From Halobaculum sp. MBLA0143 (GTDB lineage: Archaea; Halobacteriota; Halobacteria; Halobacteriales; Haloferacaceae): a stretch of DNA of 64,000 nucleotides. The notes under the pieces are model-generated. The model was not told the origin of the DNA. It ran no database searches and was given only the letters and a program-made list of their open reading frames with translations. The position numbers and the translations under genes were made by a program. Location: assembly GCF_041361465.1 (NCBI RefSeq), contig NZ_JBGKAC010000001.1, forward strand, positions 1,612,001 through 1,676,000, read 5' to 3'. The stretch's first letter is position 1. The number at the start of each line of letters is the position of its first letter. Positions 30,390 through 39,970 of the stretch are shown here, piece after piece.

Positions 30390-31034
30390 TCACGCGACCG
30401 ACTCGACGGCCGTCGCCAGCCGCTCGTAGGCGTCGGCGACCCGGTCGCGCGCCAACACCGGCGGCTCTGCCGACGGCACCGCCGTCGCCGGCGCGTCGAA
30501 CCGGGTGGCCACCGGCGACGGCACCCGCGCCGCTCGCGTCACGGCGACTGCGACCACCGGTGTCCCGACGGCCGCCGCGATCGCCGCCGACTTCTCTGCA
30601 CCTCGGATCGCTGGCGCGCAGGCGGTCGTCGTCACGACCACCCCGTCCGCGACCCGGATCGGCAGGACGGCCGGCGGGCCGACACCGGAGGGCGTGTCGA
30701 CGGCGGTCGGCGACGGGCGGGCGGCGAGCCGCCGCAGCACGGCTCCACGGTCGCGCTCGCCCGGCGCCGGCGGCGCCGGGACCACGACCGGCGGGGGGCC
30801 GACCGATCGGAGGTCCCGGTCGTCTGCCCGCCGCTCCGGGAGCCCGTCGTCGGGCCACGACCGTCCGACCCGGGCGAGCGCGTGCAGGTTCGGCAGCGTC
30901 CAGTCGGCGTCGGCCGCCGCCGCGTCGCTCCCCAGTGCCGCCGCTAGCCCCAGCGTCGTCACTGTCGTGCCTGTGCCACCTTTCCCGCCCGTGACTGCGA
31001 GCACGGGGCGAGTGGTCGCGTTCCCGTACTTCAA
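30390..31034 (-). CDS. MinD/ParA-like protein with an altered Walker A
   Basis: 214 residues. It opens with the start of a deviant P-loop, LAVTGGKGGTGTTVTTLGLA. The signature lysine is present, but the second, catalytic lysine of KGGxGKT is replaced by threonine (GGTGTT). The later switch II DxxPG-like region is only VDTPSGVGPPAVLPIRVADG. The middle is proline-rich (PPPVVVPAPPAPGERDR) and shorter than in MinD. It may bind nucleotide weakly or not at all, so ATPase activity is doubtful. It is a stand-alone minus-strand gene between the K+ channel and ahcY. Confidence 0.7.
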   Translation of the reverse strand: MKYGNATTRPVLAVTGGKGGTGTTVTTLGLAAALGSDAAAADADWTLPNLHALARVGRSWPDDGLPERRADDRDLRSVGPPPVVVPAPPAPGERDRGAVLRRLAARPSPTAVDTPSGVGPPAVLPIRVADGVVVTTTACAPAIRGAEKSAAIAAAVGTPVVAVAVTRAARVPSPVATRFDAPATAVPSAEPPVLARDRVADAYERLATAVESVA

Positions 31035-31050
31035 ACGTCGGGTGCCACGG

Positions 31051-31125
31051 TCACCGTTCGGTCACACCGAGGAACCCGAGCCCGGCGAGCGCCGCGAGCA
31101 CTGGGAACACGACTCCCGACACCAC
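31051..31125 (-). CDS. Possible 24-residue single-pass membrane peptide
   Basis: From a GTG at 31125 the minus strand encodes VVSGVVFPVLAALAGLGF and LGVTER before a stop. It is one hydrophobic helix with a charged end. It fills most of the gap between the MinD-like gene and ahcY. Such tiny frames can arise by chance in GC-rich DNA, and there is no independent support. Confidence 0.22.
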   Translation of the reverse strand: MVSGVVFPVLAALAGLGFLGVTER

Positions 31126-31200
31126 GGCGGCGGAGCCGGGCGCACACCGGGGTGAGGCGGGTCCGGCGTGTTCAAGTCCCTCCCGCTACGAGTACGTCTC

Positions 31201-32490
31201 GTGAGCACACACGCATACGCGCCCGTCGACCGACACCTCGACGACCCCGCGTCGGCCGTCGAGTCGGGCGACCAGAAGATCGAGTGGGCCCGCCAACACA
31301 TGCCGATTCTCGCGGAACTACGCGAACAGTTCCGGGAGACGGAGCCGTTCGCGGGCGAGACCGTCGGCATGGCGATGCACGTCGAGGCGACGACCGCGAA
31401 CCTCGTCACCCTCCTCGCGGACGGGGGCGCCGAAGTCGCGATCACCGGCTGCAACCCCCTCTCTACCCACGACGACGTGAGCGCCGCGCTGAACGCCCGC
31501 GACGCGATCACCTCCTACGCCGTCCGTGGCGTCGAAGACGACGACTACTACGCCGCCATCGAGTCGGTGATCGACCACGAGCCGACCGTCACCGTCGACG
31601 ACGGGATGGACATGGTCGCGGCCATCCACGAGGACTACCCGGAGCTGATCGACACCATCGTCGGCGGCTGTGAGGAGACCACCACCGGGGTCCACCGTCT
31701 GCGCGCGATGGACGACGACGGCGAACTCGACTACCCCGTGTTCGCCGTCAACGACACGCCGATGAAGCGGTTGTTCGACAACGTCCACGGCACCGGGGAG
31801 TCCGCGCTGTCCACCATCGTCCAGACGACGAACCTCTCGCTGGCCTCGAAGAACGTCGTCGTCGCCGGCTACGGCGACTGCGGTCGCGGCGTCGCGAGCA
31901 AGGCCGCCGGCCAGAACGCGAACGTGATCGTCTGTGAGGTCGACCCCCGGAAGGCGCTGGAGGCGCACATGGAGGGGTACGACGTACTGCCGATGAGCGA
32001 GGCCGCCGAGGTCGGCGACGTGTTCGTCACGACGACCGGCAACCGCGACGTGATCACCCGCGAACACTTCGAGGCGATGGACGACGGTGTCCTCCTCGCC
32101 AACGCCGGCCACTTCGACGTGGAGGTGAACGTCGAGGAGCTCGCCGACTACGCCGTCGACAGCTACGAGATCCGCGACGGCGTCGAGGCGTTCGAGACCC
32201 CGGACGGCCGCCGGCTCAACCTCCTCGCGGAGGGACGACTCGTCAACCTCGCCGCACCGCTCGGCCAGGGCCACCCCGTCGAGGTGATGGACCAGAGCTT
32301 CGGCGTCCAGGCCGTCTGTGTCCGCGAACTCGTCGAGGCGGGCGACGACTACGCGGCCGGCGTCCACGACGTGCCAGACGAACTCGACCGCGAGGTCGCC
32401 GAGGTGAAACTCGCCGCCGAGGGTGTCGCCCACGACGAGCTCACCGACGACCAGCGCGAGTACATGGGCTCGTGGCAACACGGGACCTGA
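31201..32490 (+). CDS. ahcY: Adenosylhomocysteinase
   Basis: 429 residues from a GTG at 31201. It hydrolyses S-adenosylhomocysteine, the product inhibitor of methyltransferases, to adenosine and homocysteine using tightly bound NAD. Family parts: ARQHMPILAELREQF, GMAMHVEATTANLVTLLADG, the NAD-binding VVVAGYGDCGRGVASKA, FVTTTGNRDVI, and the conserved NAGHFDVEVN. The C-terminal tail LTDDQREYMGSWQHGT is shorter than the bacterial KPDHYRY ending, as in other archaea. A zinc-binding small protein follows in the same direction. Confidence 0.95.
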   Translation: MSTHAYAPVDRHLDDPASAVESGDQKIEWARQHMPILAELREQFRETEPFAGETVGMAMHVEATTANLVTLLADGGAEVAITGCNPLSTHDDVSAALNARDAITSYAVRGVEDDDYYAAIESVIDHEPTVTVDDGMDMVAAIHEDYPELIDTIVGGCEETTTGVHRLRAMDDDGELDYPVFAVNDTPMKRLFDNVHGTGESALSTIVQTTNLSLASKNVVVAGYGDCGRGVASKAAGQNANVIVCEVDPRKALEAHMEGYDVLPMSEAAEVGDVFVTTTGNRDVITREHFEAMDDGVLLANAGHFDVEVNVEELADYAVDSYEIRDGVEAFETPDGRRLNLLAEGRLVNLAAPLGQGHPVEVMDQSFGVQAVCVRELVEAGDDYAAGVHDVPDELDREVAEVKLAAEGVAHDELTDDQREYMGSWQHGT

Positions 32491-32532
32491 CGAGCCACAA
32501 CACACACGACTGCCGGGCGCGTACCGCCGAGG

Positions 32533-32736
32533 ATGGCAAGCCAGCCCTGTGACGGCTGTGACGAACAGGTCTCCGTCGCCGGCGGAATCGCCAACCTCTG
32601 GACGTTAGAGAAGGAGACCACCGGCGGGATCGAACTGGAACTCGTCGACGGCACCGAGACGTTCCTCTGTTACGACTGTATCGAACGACTGCCCGACGAC
32701 AAAGAGATCACCGCCGATCACGTCGAGCGGTTGTGA
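32533..32736 (+). CDS. Small zinc-binding protein (two CxxC pairs)
   Basis: 67 residues: MASQPCDGCDEQVSVAGG at the start and FLCYDCIERLPDD near the end give two CxxC knuckles, enough for one zinc. The core between (NLWTLEKETTGGIELEL) is beta-strand-like. Such small C4 zinc proteins are common in haloarchaea and mostly uncharacterised. It lies 42 bases after ahcY on the same strand and could be co-transcribed. Its small size is typical and not a truncation. Confidence 0.7.
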   Translation: MASQPCDGCDEQVSVAGGIANLWTLEKETTGGIELELVDGTETFLCYDCIERLPDDKEITADHVERL

Positions 32737-32796
32737 GCATCGTCGGCCGCGAACTCGCGCAGACTGTTCCGTGACGGGTCGACCGCCGCTCGGACT

Positions 32797-34737
32797 CTAC
32801 GAGTCCTTGTCGTCGTCGTCCACGTCCTCGAAGTCGGCGTCGACGTAGTCGTCGTCGTCGTCACCCGCAGCACCGGCACCACCCATGCCGCCAGGGCCGG
32901 CTGCGCCGCCCATGCCGCCGGCGCCGCCCGGACCGGCACCGCCCGGACCAGCGCCACCCGGACCGGCACCGGCGCCGCCAGCTTCGGCCTCGGCTTGCTG
33001 CTGGTACATCTGCTTGCCGATCTCCTGGAGCGCGGTCGACAGCGTCTCCGTCGCCTCTTCCAGATCCTCCGTCTCGGCGTCCTCGTCTTCCAGGACGGCC
33101 TCGACGTTGTCGATCTCCTCGCGGATGTCGTCGGCCAGCTCCTCGTCGATCTCCTCTTCGTTCTCTTCGAGGAGCTTCTCGGCGCGCTGGACCGCACCCT
33201 CGGCCTCGTTGCGGGCCTCGATCCGTTCGCGGCGGCGCTGGTCTTCTTCCTCGTGGGCCTCGGCCTCCTCCTGCATCTGGTCGATCTCCTCGTCGGAGAG
33301 GCCGACGCCGCCTTCGATGGTGATGTCCTCGGCGTTGCCGGAGCCTTGGTCCTCGGCGGAGACGTTGACGATGCCGTTCTCGTCGATGTCGAACGACACC
33401 TCGATCTGCGGGGTGCCCGCCGGCGCCGGCGGGATGCCGGTGAGCTGGAACGCGCCCAGCATCTCGTTCTCCTCTGCGATCTCCCGTTCACCCTGGAACA
33501 CCCGCACCTGGACCGAGGTCTGGTTGTCCGCCGCGGTGGTGAAGATCTTCGACTCCTCCGTCGGGATCGTCGTGTTCTTCTCGATCAGCCGCTCGAACAG
33601 CCCGCCTTTCACCTCGATCCCGAGCGACAACGGCGTCACGTCCAGCAGGACGAGGTCGTCCACGTCGCCCGAGAGGACACCGCCCTGGATCGCGGCGCCC
33701 AGGCCGACCGCCTCGTCCGGGTTGACGTTCGCCTGCGGCTCCGTCTCCAGCACCTCCTCTACCTGTTGTTTCACCTGGGGCATCCGGGTGGAGCCACCCA
33801 CGAGGATCGCCTCGTCGATGTCGGACTCGTCGTAGCCGGCGTCGTCCAGCGCCTGCTTCGTCGGCCCGACGGTCCGTTCGATCAGGTCCTCCGTCAGCGC
33901 CTCGAACTTCGCACGCGTGATGGACTGCTCGAGGTTGAGCGCGCCGTCGTCCGTCGTGGCGATGAAGGGGAGATTGACCGTCGTCTCCTTCCGGCTGGAC
34001 AGCTCCACCTTCGCCTCCTCGGCGGCGTCCTTCAGCCGTTGGAGCGCCTGGCGGTCCTCGCGGAGGTCGATCCCGTGTTCCGCCTCGAACTCGTCGGCGA
34101 GGTAGTCGATGATCGCCTCGTCCCAGTCGTCGCCGCCGAGGTCGTTGTCCCCGTTCGTGGCGACGACCTCGTACACGCCGCCGCCCAGGTCGAGGATGGA
34201 CACGTCGAACGTCCCGCCGCCGAGGTCGTACACGAGGACAGTCTGGTCGGACTCGTCGTCCAGTCCGTACGCCATCGCCGCGGCCGTCGGCTCGTTGACG
34301 ATCCGTTCGACCTCGAAGCCGGCGATCTCGCCAGCGTCTTTCGTCGCCTGGCGCTGCCGGTCGCTGAAGTACGCCGGCACCGTGATGACGGCCCGCTCCA
34401 CCTCGTCACCCAGGTACTCCTCGGCGTCTCGTTTGATCTTCTGGAGGATCATCGCCGAGATCTGCTCGGGGGTGTACTCCTCACCGTCGACGGAGACGGT
34501 GTAGTCGCCGTCCCCCATGTGCCGCTTGATCGACTGGATCGTGCGGTCCGGGTTCTGGACGGCCTGGTTCTTCGCCGGCTTGCCGACGAGTCGCTCGTCG
34601 TCGTCGAACGCCACGACCGACGGCGTCGTCCGATCACCCTCGGCGTTGACGATGATCTCCGGGTCCTCACCCTCCATCACCGCGAACGCGGAGTTCGTCG
34701 TCCCGAGGTCGATCCCGAGAATCTTGTCGCTCGCCAT
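32797..34737 (-). CDS. dnaK: Chaperone DnaK (Hsp70)
   Basis: 646 residues. ATPase domain (1-360) with [38 protein letters not shown] and [12 protein letters not shown]. The substrate-binding domain begins [18 protein letters not shown] and includes [21 protein letters not shown] charged helical lid follows and a glycine/alanine/proline-rich tail ([18 protein letters not shown]) ends in an acidic DDDDK-like stretch. DnaK is of bacterial ancestry and patchily distributed in archaea, but usual in haloarchaea. GrpE and DnaJ genes are not in the window. It is divergent from the JAMM protease gene, with a roughly 200-base gap. Confidence 0.97.
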   Translation of the reverse strand: MASDKILGIDLGTTNSAFAVMEGEDPEIIVNAEGDRTTPSVVAFDDDERLVGKPAKNQAVQNPDRTIQSIKRHMGDGDYTVSVDGEEYTPEQISAMILQKIKRDAEEYLGDEVERAVITVPAYFSDRQRQATKDAGEIAGFEVERIVNEPTAAAMAYGLDDESDQTVLVYDLGGGTFDVSILDLGGGVYEVVATNGDNDLGGDDWDEAIIDYLADEFEAEHGIDLREDRQALQRLKDAAEEAKVELSSRKETTVNLPFIATTDDGALNLEQSITRAKFEALTEDLIERTVGPTKQALDDAGYDESDIDEAILVGGSTRMPQVKQQVEEVLETEPQANVNPDEAVGLGAAIQGGVLSGDVDDLVLLDVTPLSLGIEVKGGLFERLIEKNTTIPTEESKIFTTAADNQTSVQVRVFQGEREIAEENEMLGAFQLTGIPPAPAGTPQIEVSFDIDENGIVNVSAEDQGSGNAEDITIEGGVGLSDEEIDQMQEEAEAHEEEDQRRRERIEARNEAEGAVQRAEKLLEENEEEIDEELADDIREEIDNVEAVLEDEDAETEDLEEATETLSTALQEIGKQMYQQQAEAEAGGAGAGPGGAGPGGAGPGGAGGMGGAAGPGGMGGAGAAGDDDDDYVDADFEDVDDDDKDS

Positions 34738-34943
34738 TGTTGCCTGCCACTACCAGCCTCCGCCGGTTAAACGTTACTGGATCGACCGGAGACCCTCGCA
34801 ACCCGGACCCGCTGCCGTCTTGCGATTCGGTGAGTCACCCCGGATCGACGGTGAGAACATTTATCACGAACCTCTCGGGCACTCGCGGGCCGCCGACCGG
34901 GCCCATCGACACCCTTACCAATCGGTCGCCCGGAGCCTCGGAC

Positions 34944-35432
34944 ATGGGCCTGTTCCGGTCGAGCGAGCTACTGGGTATCGCTCGGGAGACCCTGGATTTC
35001 GTGTTGGAGGCGTCCAACGACGCCCACCCGAACGAGTACATGGGGTTCTTCGCCGACACGCCCGCGAGCGACCTCGGGCTCGACCGGCGCGGCACCGTCA
35101 TCACGGACGTGATCGTCGTCCCGGGGACGGAGTCGAACCCCTACTCGGCGACGGTCAAGGAGAACCAGATCCCCGCCGGCGGCAAGGCCGTCGGCTCCGT
35201 CCACTCACACCCCAACGGCGTGTTGCAACCCAGCGACGCCGATCTCGGCACGTTCCACGCCGGCAAGGTCCACGTCATCGTCGGCCACCCGTACGGTCGC
35301 CGGGACTGGCGCGCGTTCGACCGCGAGGGGGAGCCGACGACACTCGACGTGATCGACGTGGAGCTGCCGGACGACGACGCCTTCTTCGACTTCGACCAGA
35401 CGGACATCGACGCGGAACTCCACGACGAATGA
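34944..35432 (+). CDS. JAMM/MPN+ metalloprotease, possible desampylase
   Basis: 162 residues. The zinc-binding JAMM motif is [18 protein letters not shown] (HxHx10D), with the upstream glutamate in HPNEYMGFF. Archaeal relatives such as HvJAMM1 of Haloferax volcanii remove ubiquitin-like SAMP proteins from targets, so a desampylase role is plausible, but other MPN+ functions exist. The ATG at 34944 gives the expected N-terminus [19 protein letters not shown]. Its stop overlaps the ribL start by four bases (ATGA), indicating coupled translation. Confidence 0.85.
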   Translation: MGLFRSSELLGIARETLDFVLEASNDAHPNEYMGFFADTPASDLGLDRRGTVITDVIVVPGTESNPYSATVKENQIPAGGKAVGSVHSHPNGVLQPSDADLGTFHAGKVHVIVGHPYGRRDWRAFDREGEPTTLDVIDVELPDDDAFFDFDQTDIDAELHDE

Positions 35433-35899
35433 CTGACGACACCGACACCGACGAGGCGGCGGCGACGAACCGTGTCGTCCTCGCGCAGGGGACGTTCGAT
35501 CTGATCCACCCGGGACACCTCCACTACCTCTCCGAGGCGGCCGATCACGGCGACGAACTCCACGTCGTCGTCGCCCGCCGCGAGAACGTCTCTCACAAGC
35601 CCACCCCGGTGTGTCCCGACCGACAGCGCCGCGACGTGTTGGACGCGCTGGCGGTCGTCGACGAGGCACACGTCGGCGACCCGGACGACTACTTCGTCCC
35701 CGTCGAACGGATCGACCCGGACGTGATCGTCCTCGGGTTCGACCAACACCACGACGGCGACGCGATCAGCGAACAGCTCCGCGACCGTGGACTCGACTGT
35801 GAAGTCACTCGTGCCACCGGCCGCGAGCCCGACTACGACGGCGAGATTCTCTCGAGCAACGAGATCGTCGACCGGCTCGTCGAACGGGAGAGCGAGTAG
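35429..35899 (+). CDS. ribL: FAD synthetase, archaeal RibL type
   Basis: 156 residues of the nucleotidyltransferase (cytidylyltransferase-like) superfamily. The nucleotide-binding [14 protein letters not shown] with its HxGH-type motif and a C-terminal [11 protein letters not shown] (the ISSTxIR-like position) are present, as is a [20 protein letters not shown] helix. RibL transfers AMP from ATP to FMN to make FAD in archaea. Some members of this family use other substrates, for example phosphocholine-type or glycerol-3-phosphate, so the substrate is inferred from family similarity. The ATG overlaps the stop of the JAMM gene. Confidence 0.82.
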   Translation: MTDDTDTDEAAATNRVVLAQGTFDLIHPGHLHYLSEAADHGDELHVVVARRENVSHKPTPVCPDRQRRDVLDALAVVDEAHVGDPDDYFVPVERIDPDVIVLGFDQHHDGDAISEQLRDRGLDCEVTRATGREPDYDGEILSSNEIVDRLVERESE

Positions 35900-35944
35900 G
35901 ACACGAGCGGGAACGCGAGTGGGACGCGAGTCGGACGCAGGCCG

Positions 35945-36865
35945 TTACTTCCGATCGTACTGCGAGAGCCCGTGCCAGATGGCGTCCACCATCCGCGCTT
36001 CCCCGTCGCCGTCGGCGTCGTCCCAGCCGTCCGCGAGCGCGTCCTCGATCACCGGCAACGGGTGGTTCTCGAAGTTGTTCATCCCGCGGAACGCCTCCAG
36101 CGCCTCGCGTTCGGACTCGCCGAACGCCGTCGTCGGCTCCCCGTCGTAGAAGCCCAGATCCGCCAGCGTCTCGGCGACCGCGCGGGCCGTCTGGCCGTCC
36201 AGCTCTCGGGTCTCCTCGGGCTCTTCGCGCTCCAGCAGCGTCACGTCGTACAGCTTGAACACTCGCTCCAGCTCCGCGATCGGTTCCTCGTGGTCGTCCA
36301 CCCGCACGTCCACCCAGCGGTCGTTGTTGCCGTCGTAGCCGCCCTCCGGCTTGGCGACGTACAGCGCCGCCCCCTGTTGGCCACGTTGGTCGCCGCCGGC
36401 CTCGTTGCCGGCGTGCAGCGCCGCGAGCATCGCCTCCGGCAGTCCGGCGTCGTCGGCCCGCTCCGTCTCGAACGTCTCTGCCATCGCGTCGACGGTCGCC
36501 TCGTTCTCCAGGATGTTGCCCTGAACCGTGTACGTCTCCCCCTGGCGGTCGCCGGCGTAGTCGAAACAGTCGTCGCCGGTGAACGCCGCGACGGAGCCGT
36601 CCTGGCCGACGACGCCCACCTGGCGCTGGGGGGCCTCCTCGTCTTCCTCGGTGAGTCGGTCGATCACGGTCGCGGCGTCGTGGCCCTCCCGGAGGAGGTC
36701 CAGGCCCTCCGGGCCGTACGCCACGTTGGCGAAGCTCTGTGTGGCGACGGCACCGGCGTCGGCCGCGGCGAACGGCACCACGCTGCCGACGCCGACGAAC
36801 TTCGACTGGACGGCCACGCCGACCGCCTCCGTCTCCGGGTCGCGTGCGACGATGGAGAACGTCAT
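35945..36865 (-). CDS. DUF1028 family protein (Ntn-hydrolase-like)
   Basis: 306 residues from an ATG at 36865. The first half is DUF1028: MTFSIVARDPETEAVGVAVQ, VPFAAADAGAVATQSFANV, YGPEGLDLLREG, and a QVGVVGQDGSVAAFTG strand pair, which adopts an Ntn-hydrolase-type fold in solved members. The function of the family is not established. A C-terminal extension (about 215-306) with YDVTLLEREEPEETRELDGQ and a putative peptidoglycan-binding-like segment (VAETLADLGFYDGEPTTAFG) resembles the double-domain DUF1028 proteins. Upstream in-frame codons were rejected because homologues begin at MTFSI. Confidence 0.85.
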   Translation of the reverse strand: MTFSIVARDPETEAVGVAVQSKFVGVGSVVPFAAADAGAVATQSFANVAYGPEGLDLLREGHDAATVIDRLTEEDEEAPQRQVGVVGQDGSVAAFTGDDCFDYAGDRQGETYTVQGNILENEATVDAMAETFETERADDAGLPEAMLAALHAGNEAGGDQRGQQGAALYVAKPEGGYDGNNDRWVDVRVDDHEEPIAELERVFKLYDVTLLEREEPEETRELDGQTARAVAETLADLGFYDGEPTTAFGESEREALEAFRGMNNFENHPLPVIEDALADGWDDADGDGEARMVDAIWHGLSQYDRK

Positions 36866-37025
36866 GGACGTCCCTGCGAGCGCCCGGCTCAAGAGCGTGG
36901 CGAGTCGCTGTGAGACGAGAGGCACAGTGGGTCGCCCGGGGGTCACCGACACCCTCGCGTGAACCCGGAGTCTCGTCGGGTCCGTCGCCGCGAAGGCGAC
37001 CGCCCCCGCGGCCGTCTGCGACTGA

Positions 37026-38213
37026 CTACGCCAGGACGGTGAGGCTCCCGTCCCAGTCAGTGAGGTACAGTCTGTCGTCGACGGCCACCGGGGCCGTCGG
37101 GCCGGCGCCGTCGTGGTCGTACTGCCACGACACCTCGCCGGTCTCGGGGTCGAGCGCGAACACAGTGCCGTCGCGCCGCTGTGCGTAACACCGCCCGTCG
37201 GCGACGACCGGCGGCGTGTCGACGGTGACGCCGAGGCTCGTCCGCCACTGCTCGGTCCCGTCTGTCCCGACGCCGACTAGGTCGCCGGCGGCCGTCGGGA
37301 CGACCAGGCGGTCGGCGCCGACGGCGGGCGCCGCGCGAACCGGTGCGGCCGTCGACAGCGACCAGACCACCGCCCCAGTCTCCGACGACAACGCCGTCAC
37401 GCCCGCGTCTGTGGCGACGACCACCCGGCCGTCGCGGGCGACGACGGCCGGTCGAATCCGGGCGTCGAAGCCGTGCGACCACACCGGCTCCCGGGTAACG
37501 GCCGCGACACCCGCGGCCGTCCCTGCGGCGTCTGGGACGCGACTCGCGTCGACGGCGTACACCCGTCGCCCGGCGGCGACGAACAACCGGTCGTCGGCGA
37601 CCGCGAACGACGACAACACCGCCTCCGGCAGCCGTAGCTCCCAGTGAGTCGTCCCGGTGGCGCAGTCGAACCCGTGGACGAGTCCGTCTGCGCCGCCGGT
37701 GTACACGAGGCCGTTGGCCAGTGTCGGCGCACAGGCACCGCCGCCGCGAGCGATGTCGCCGACACCCCACTGCCGGCTGCCGTTCGCCGCCGCGAGCGAC
37801 TGCACCTCGCGGTTCTCGTTCGCCAGGAGGAGCCCGGCAGTCGACAGCGCCGGCGTCGTCACCAGCCCACCGGGGACGGACGCCCGCCAGCGAGGCGTGC
37901 CGTCGGCGGCCGACAGCGCGACGAGCCGACCGTCGACGGTGGGCTGGAACACTGTCTCTCGACCCACCGCCGGCGGGGCGAACGTCGGGTGACGGAACTG
38001 CCGGCGCCAGACGACCGACGGCTGGTCGGTCGGGCCGGTCGCCGTCGTCGTCCCGGTGTTGCCGGCGTCGTAGCGGTAGGTCGGCGACCCGGCCGCCGGC
38101 TCCGCCGGCGCCCGGCTCCGAGCGTCGCCGACCTCGGCCGTCGCGGTCCCGCCGACGCCACTCCCGACCAGTCCCGCGGCGATACCGCGGACGACCGCAC
38201 GCCGACTCGGCAT
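37026..38213 (-). CDS. Tat-exported PQQ-type beta-propeller protein
   Basis: 395 residues. Tat leader SRRAVVRGIAAGLVGSGVGG (residues 3-22), then YRYDAGNTGTTTATGPTDQP. It continues as repeated blades with the ADGTPRWRASVPGG, ETGAVVWSLSTAAP, DGTEQWRTSLG and PETGEVSWQYDHD pattern of PQQ-like propellers. It is the second protein of this class in the window, with the first at 290. No quinoprotein dehydrogenase active-site residues or cytochrome motif were seen, so a scaffold or binding role is likely. It is divergent from the 38296 gene. Confidence 0.78.
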   Translation of the reverse strand: MPSRRAVVRGIAAGLVGSGVGGTATAEVGDARSRAPAEPAAGSPTYRYDAGNTGTTTATGPTDQPSVVWRRQFRHPTFAPPAVGRETVFQPTVDGRLVALSAADGTPRWRASVPGGLVTTPALSTAGLLLANENREVQSLAAANGSRQWGVGDIARGGGACAPTLANGLVYTGGADGLVHGFDCATGTTHWELRLPEAVLSSFAVADDRLFVAAGRRVYAVDASRVPDAAGTAAGVAAVTREPVWSHGFDARIRPAVVARDGRVVVATDAGVTALSSETGAVVWSLSTAAPVRAAPAVGADRLVVPTAAGDLVGVGTDGTEQWRTSLGVTVDTPPVVADGRCYAQRRDGTVFALDPETGEVSWQYDHDGAGPTAPVAVDDRLYLTDWDGSLTVLA

Positions 38214-38295
38214 ACCCTCTGGAAGTCGGCTGTGTCACTTCAATCTGTCCCGACACCGCCGAGGAGGTTAAGCCGCCGGGGGCGGAACGTCCGGC

Positions 38296-38853
38296 GTGAC
38301 ACCGGACCCGGACGCCACGGACGACGAGACGCCGCCGCTGTCGTCGTTCTCGTCGTCGACGGGCGACGACGCGAGCGACGAGCGGTCGGGAGCGTCCACG
38401 GACGGCGACGGTGGCGGCGAGCGGTCGGGAGCGTCCACGGACGGCGACACGGCCGTCGCCGACACCCCGTCGTTCGTCGCTCCGGCCGAGCGTCCTCGCG
38501 AGGAGACGGTGGAGCTGGGCGTCCAACTGCTGGCGGCCGCCGCCGAGGAGTCGCTGCCGCTGCCGGAGGCGGTCGACCGCGTCGAGACCGTCACGTCCGA
38601 CCCGACGGTCGTCCGGGAGGTTCTCGACACCGCCGAGACCCGCGGCGTGATCGAGCGCGACGGCGCGTCCGTCCGGTCACGGGTGCGCGGCCAGACGATC
38701 GAACTGGACCGGAACGTCGTCCGGCGAGACGGCGACTACGACTGCCGGCGCTGCGGGAAGTCGTTGTCCACGGGCCACTTCGTCCAGTTCGAGACGGGGG
38801 AGGTCGGCCCGTTCGGCTCCTCGTGCGTCAGGAAGGTGACCGGGCGGGAGTGA
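38296..38853 (+). CDS. Haloarchaeal zinc-finger protein with winged-helix-like core (DUF5830 type)
   Basis: 185 residues from a GTG. The first 70 are disordered and contain an exact internal repeat (ERSGASTDGD twice). The core has a MarR-like arrangement, ELGVQLLAAAAEESLPLPEA, VDRVETVTSDPTVVREVLDT and AETRGVIERDG. The C-terminal end has CRRCGKSLSTGHFVQF and FGSSCVRKVTGRE, giving three cysteines of a possible zinc site. I recall this as an uncharacterised haloarchaeal family (DUF5830). A DNA-binding role is plausible from the fold pattern. Confidence 0.6.
   Translation: MTPDPDATDDETPPLSSFSSSTGDDASDERSGASTDGDGGGERSGASTDGDTAVADTPSFVAPAERPREETVELGVQLLAAAAEESLPLPEAVDRVETVTSDPTVVREVLDTAETRGVIERDGASVRSRVRGQTIELDRNVVRRDGDYDCRRCGKSLSTGHFVQFETGEVGPFGSSCVRKVTGRE
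38380..38448 (+). repeat. Exact 30-bp direct repeat, period 39
   Basis: Two identical 30-base copies (38380-38409 and 38419-38448) inside the disordered N-terminal part of the zinc-finger protein, coding for ERSGASTDGD twice with a three-residue spacer. Perfect identity in a low-complexity region points to a recent in-frame duplication. Confidence 0.9.
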
Positions 38854-38854
38854 A

Positions 38855-39910
38855 CTACCGCCCGCGCCGGAGCTCTTCGATCAACTGTTCGATCAGGTCG
38901 CCCTGGCGCTCTAACTCCTCGCGCTGGCGTTGGACGGTCTCCCGGAGGAGGGCCACCTCCTCGGCGATGTCGTCTTCCGGCGCCGCCGGCTCGAACCCCG
39001 ACTCCGCGAAGGCGTCGTCGCCCTCGACGGCCTCCGCCGCGGCGGTCGCCGACTCCACCGCCGACTGACCGCCGGTGTCGCCCGCGCCGGCGACGGCCGC
39101 CGGCCCGTCGGCACTCCCGTTCGGTGCCGACCCGTCCCCCTGGCGGGTGGCGTTGTCCGGCTCGTCGACCTCGGCCGGGTCCGTCGACAACGGGTCCGGT
39201 CCGCTGCCGAAGTTGACCCCGTCGCCGTCGCCGGCCGGAGACGCCGGCTCCGACGCCTCGGGCTCCGGCTCGGGTGCGGCCGCCTCGCGGAACTCCGACA
39301 GCGTCCGCACGTCGTAGTAGTCCAACACCGCCTGTGTCAGCGTCTCCCGCACCGCCCGAGTCTCCTCGGACGGGGTCTTGAACCGTTCCTGACGCTCGTC
39401 GACGGTGAGGACAATCGACGTCGAGACGGAGCCCTCCTCGAAGTCCACGTCCGTCACGTCGTCGTAGTGGTACTCCTCGTACTCGTCGTCCCAGGCGGCC
39501 GCACCGACGTGTTTCACCAGCCGCTCGCTCGTCACGACGAGCGTCAGCTCCGAGAACCGGAACGTCCGTTCGACCGTCTCGCCCGGCTCCGTGATCGACG
39601 CCGCCGACAACACTCCCGCCAAGACGGGGTGGAGCACTTCGTCCAGGGAGCCACGAGGGAGACTGAACGACTGTTCCCCGTCGAGGCCGTAGTCCAGTGT
39701 CACCTTGGCCTTCCGTCGTTTCTCCGTCACGGAGAGCCGTTCCGCGTCGTGGGGGTACGACTCGACGGACTCGTCGGACAACAACCCCTCCGCCCGGTAG
39801 ATCAGTGTCTGGGTCGACGTGACGAACAGTTCGTCGTCACCCCCGAGCCCGACGCGCGCGACGGGGTCCTCCTCCCCCAGCTCCCGCTGGAGTACCTCCG
39901 GCAGGCTCAT
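38855..39910 (-). CDS. Conserved haloarchaeal protein with PH-like repeats and C-terminal coiled coil
   Basis: 351 residues. The first 200 contain two similar beta-rich units (DELFVTSTQTLIYRAEGLLS and TLVVTSERLVKHVGAAAWDD followed by YHYDDVTDVDFEEGSV), as in bacterial PH-like or GRAM-like domains. A proline/glutamate-rich linker (PEPEPEASEPASPAGDG) follows, and then a C-terminal coiled coil, EEVALLRETVQRQREELERQ and GDLIEQLIEELRRGR, suited to oligomerisation. It resembles an uncharacterised haloarchaeal DUF (DUF7115 type). The gene converges with the 38296 gene, with one base between their stops. Confidence 0.65.
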   Translation of the reverse strand: MSLPEVLQRELGEEDPVARVGLGGDDELFVTSTQTLIYRAEGLLSDESVESYPHDAERLSVTEKRRKAKVTLDYGLDGEQSFSLPRGSLDEVLHPVLAGVLSAASITEPGETVERTFRFSELTLVVTSERLVKHVGAAAWDDEYEEYHYDDVTDVDFEEGSVSTSIVLTVDERQERFKTPSEETRAVRETLTQAVLDYYDVRTLSEFREAAAPEPEPEASEPASPAGDGDGVNFGSGPDPLSTDPAEVDEPDNATRQGDGSAPNGSADGPAAVAGAGDTGGQSAVESATAAAEAVEGDDAFAESGFEPAAPEDDIAEEVALLRETVQRQREELERQGDLIEQLIEELRRGR

Positions 39911-39970
39911 ACTACTCCGTGGACAGCCGCAGGGTATAAACCCCCCGACCGACGGAGCCGCCTGGTCGGC

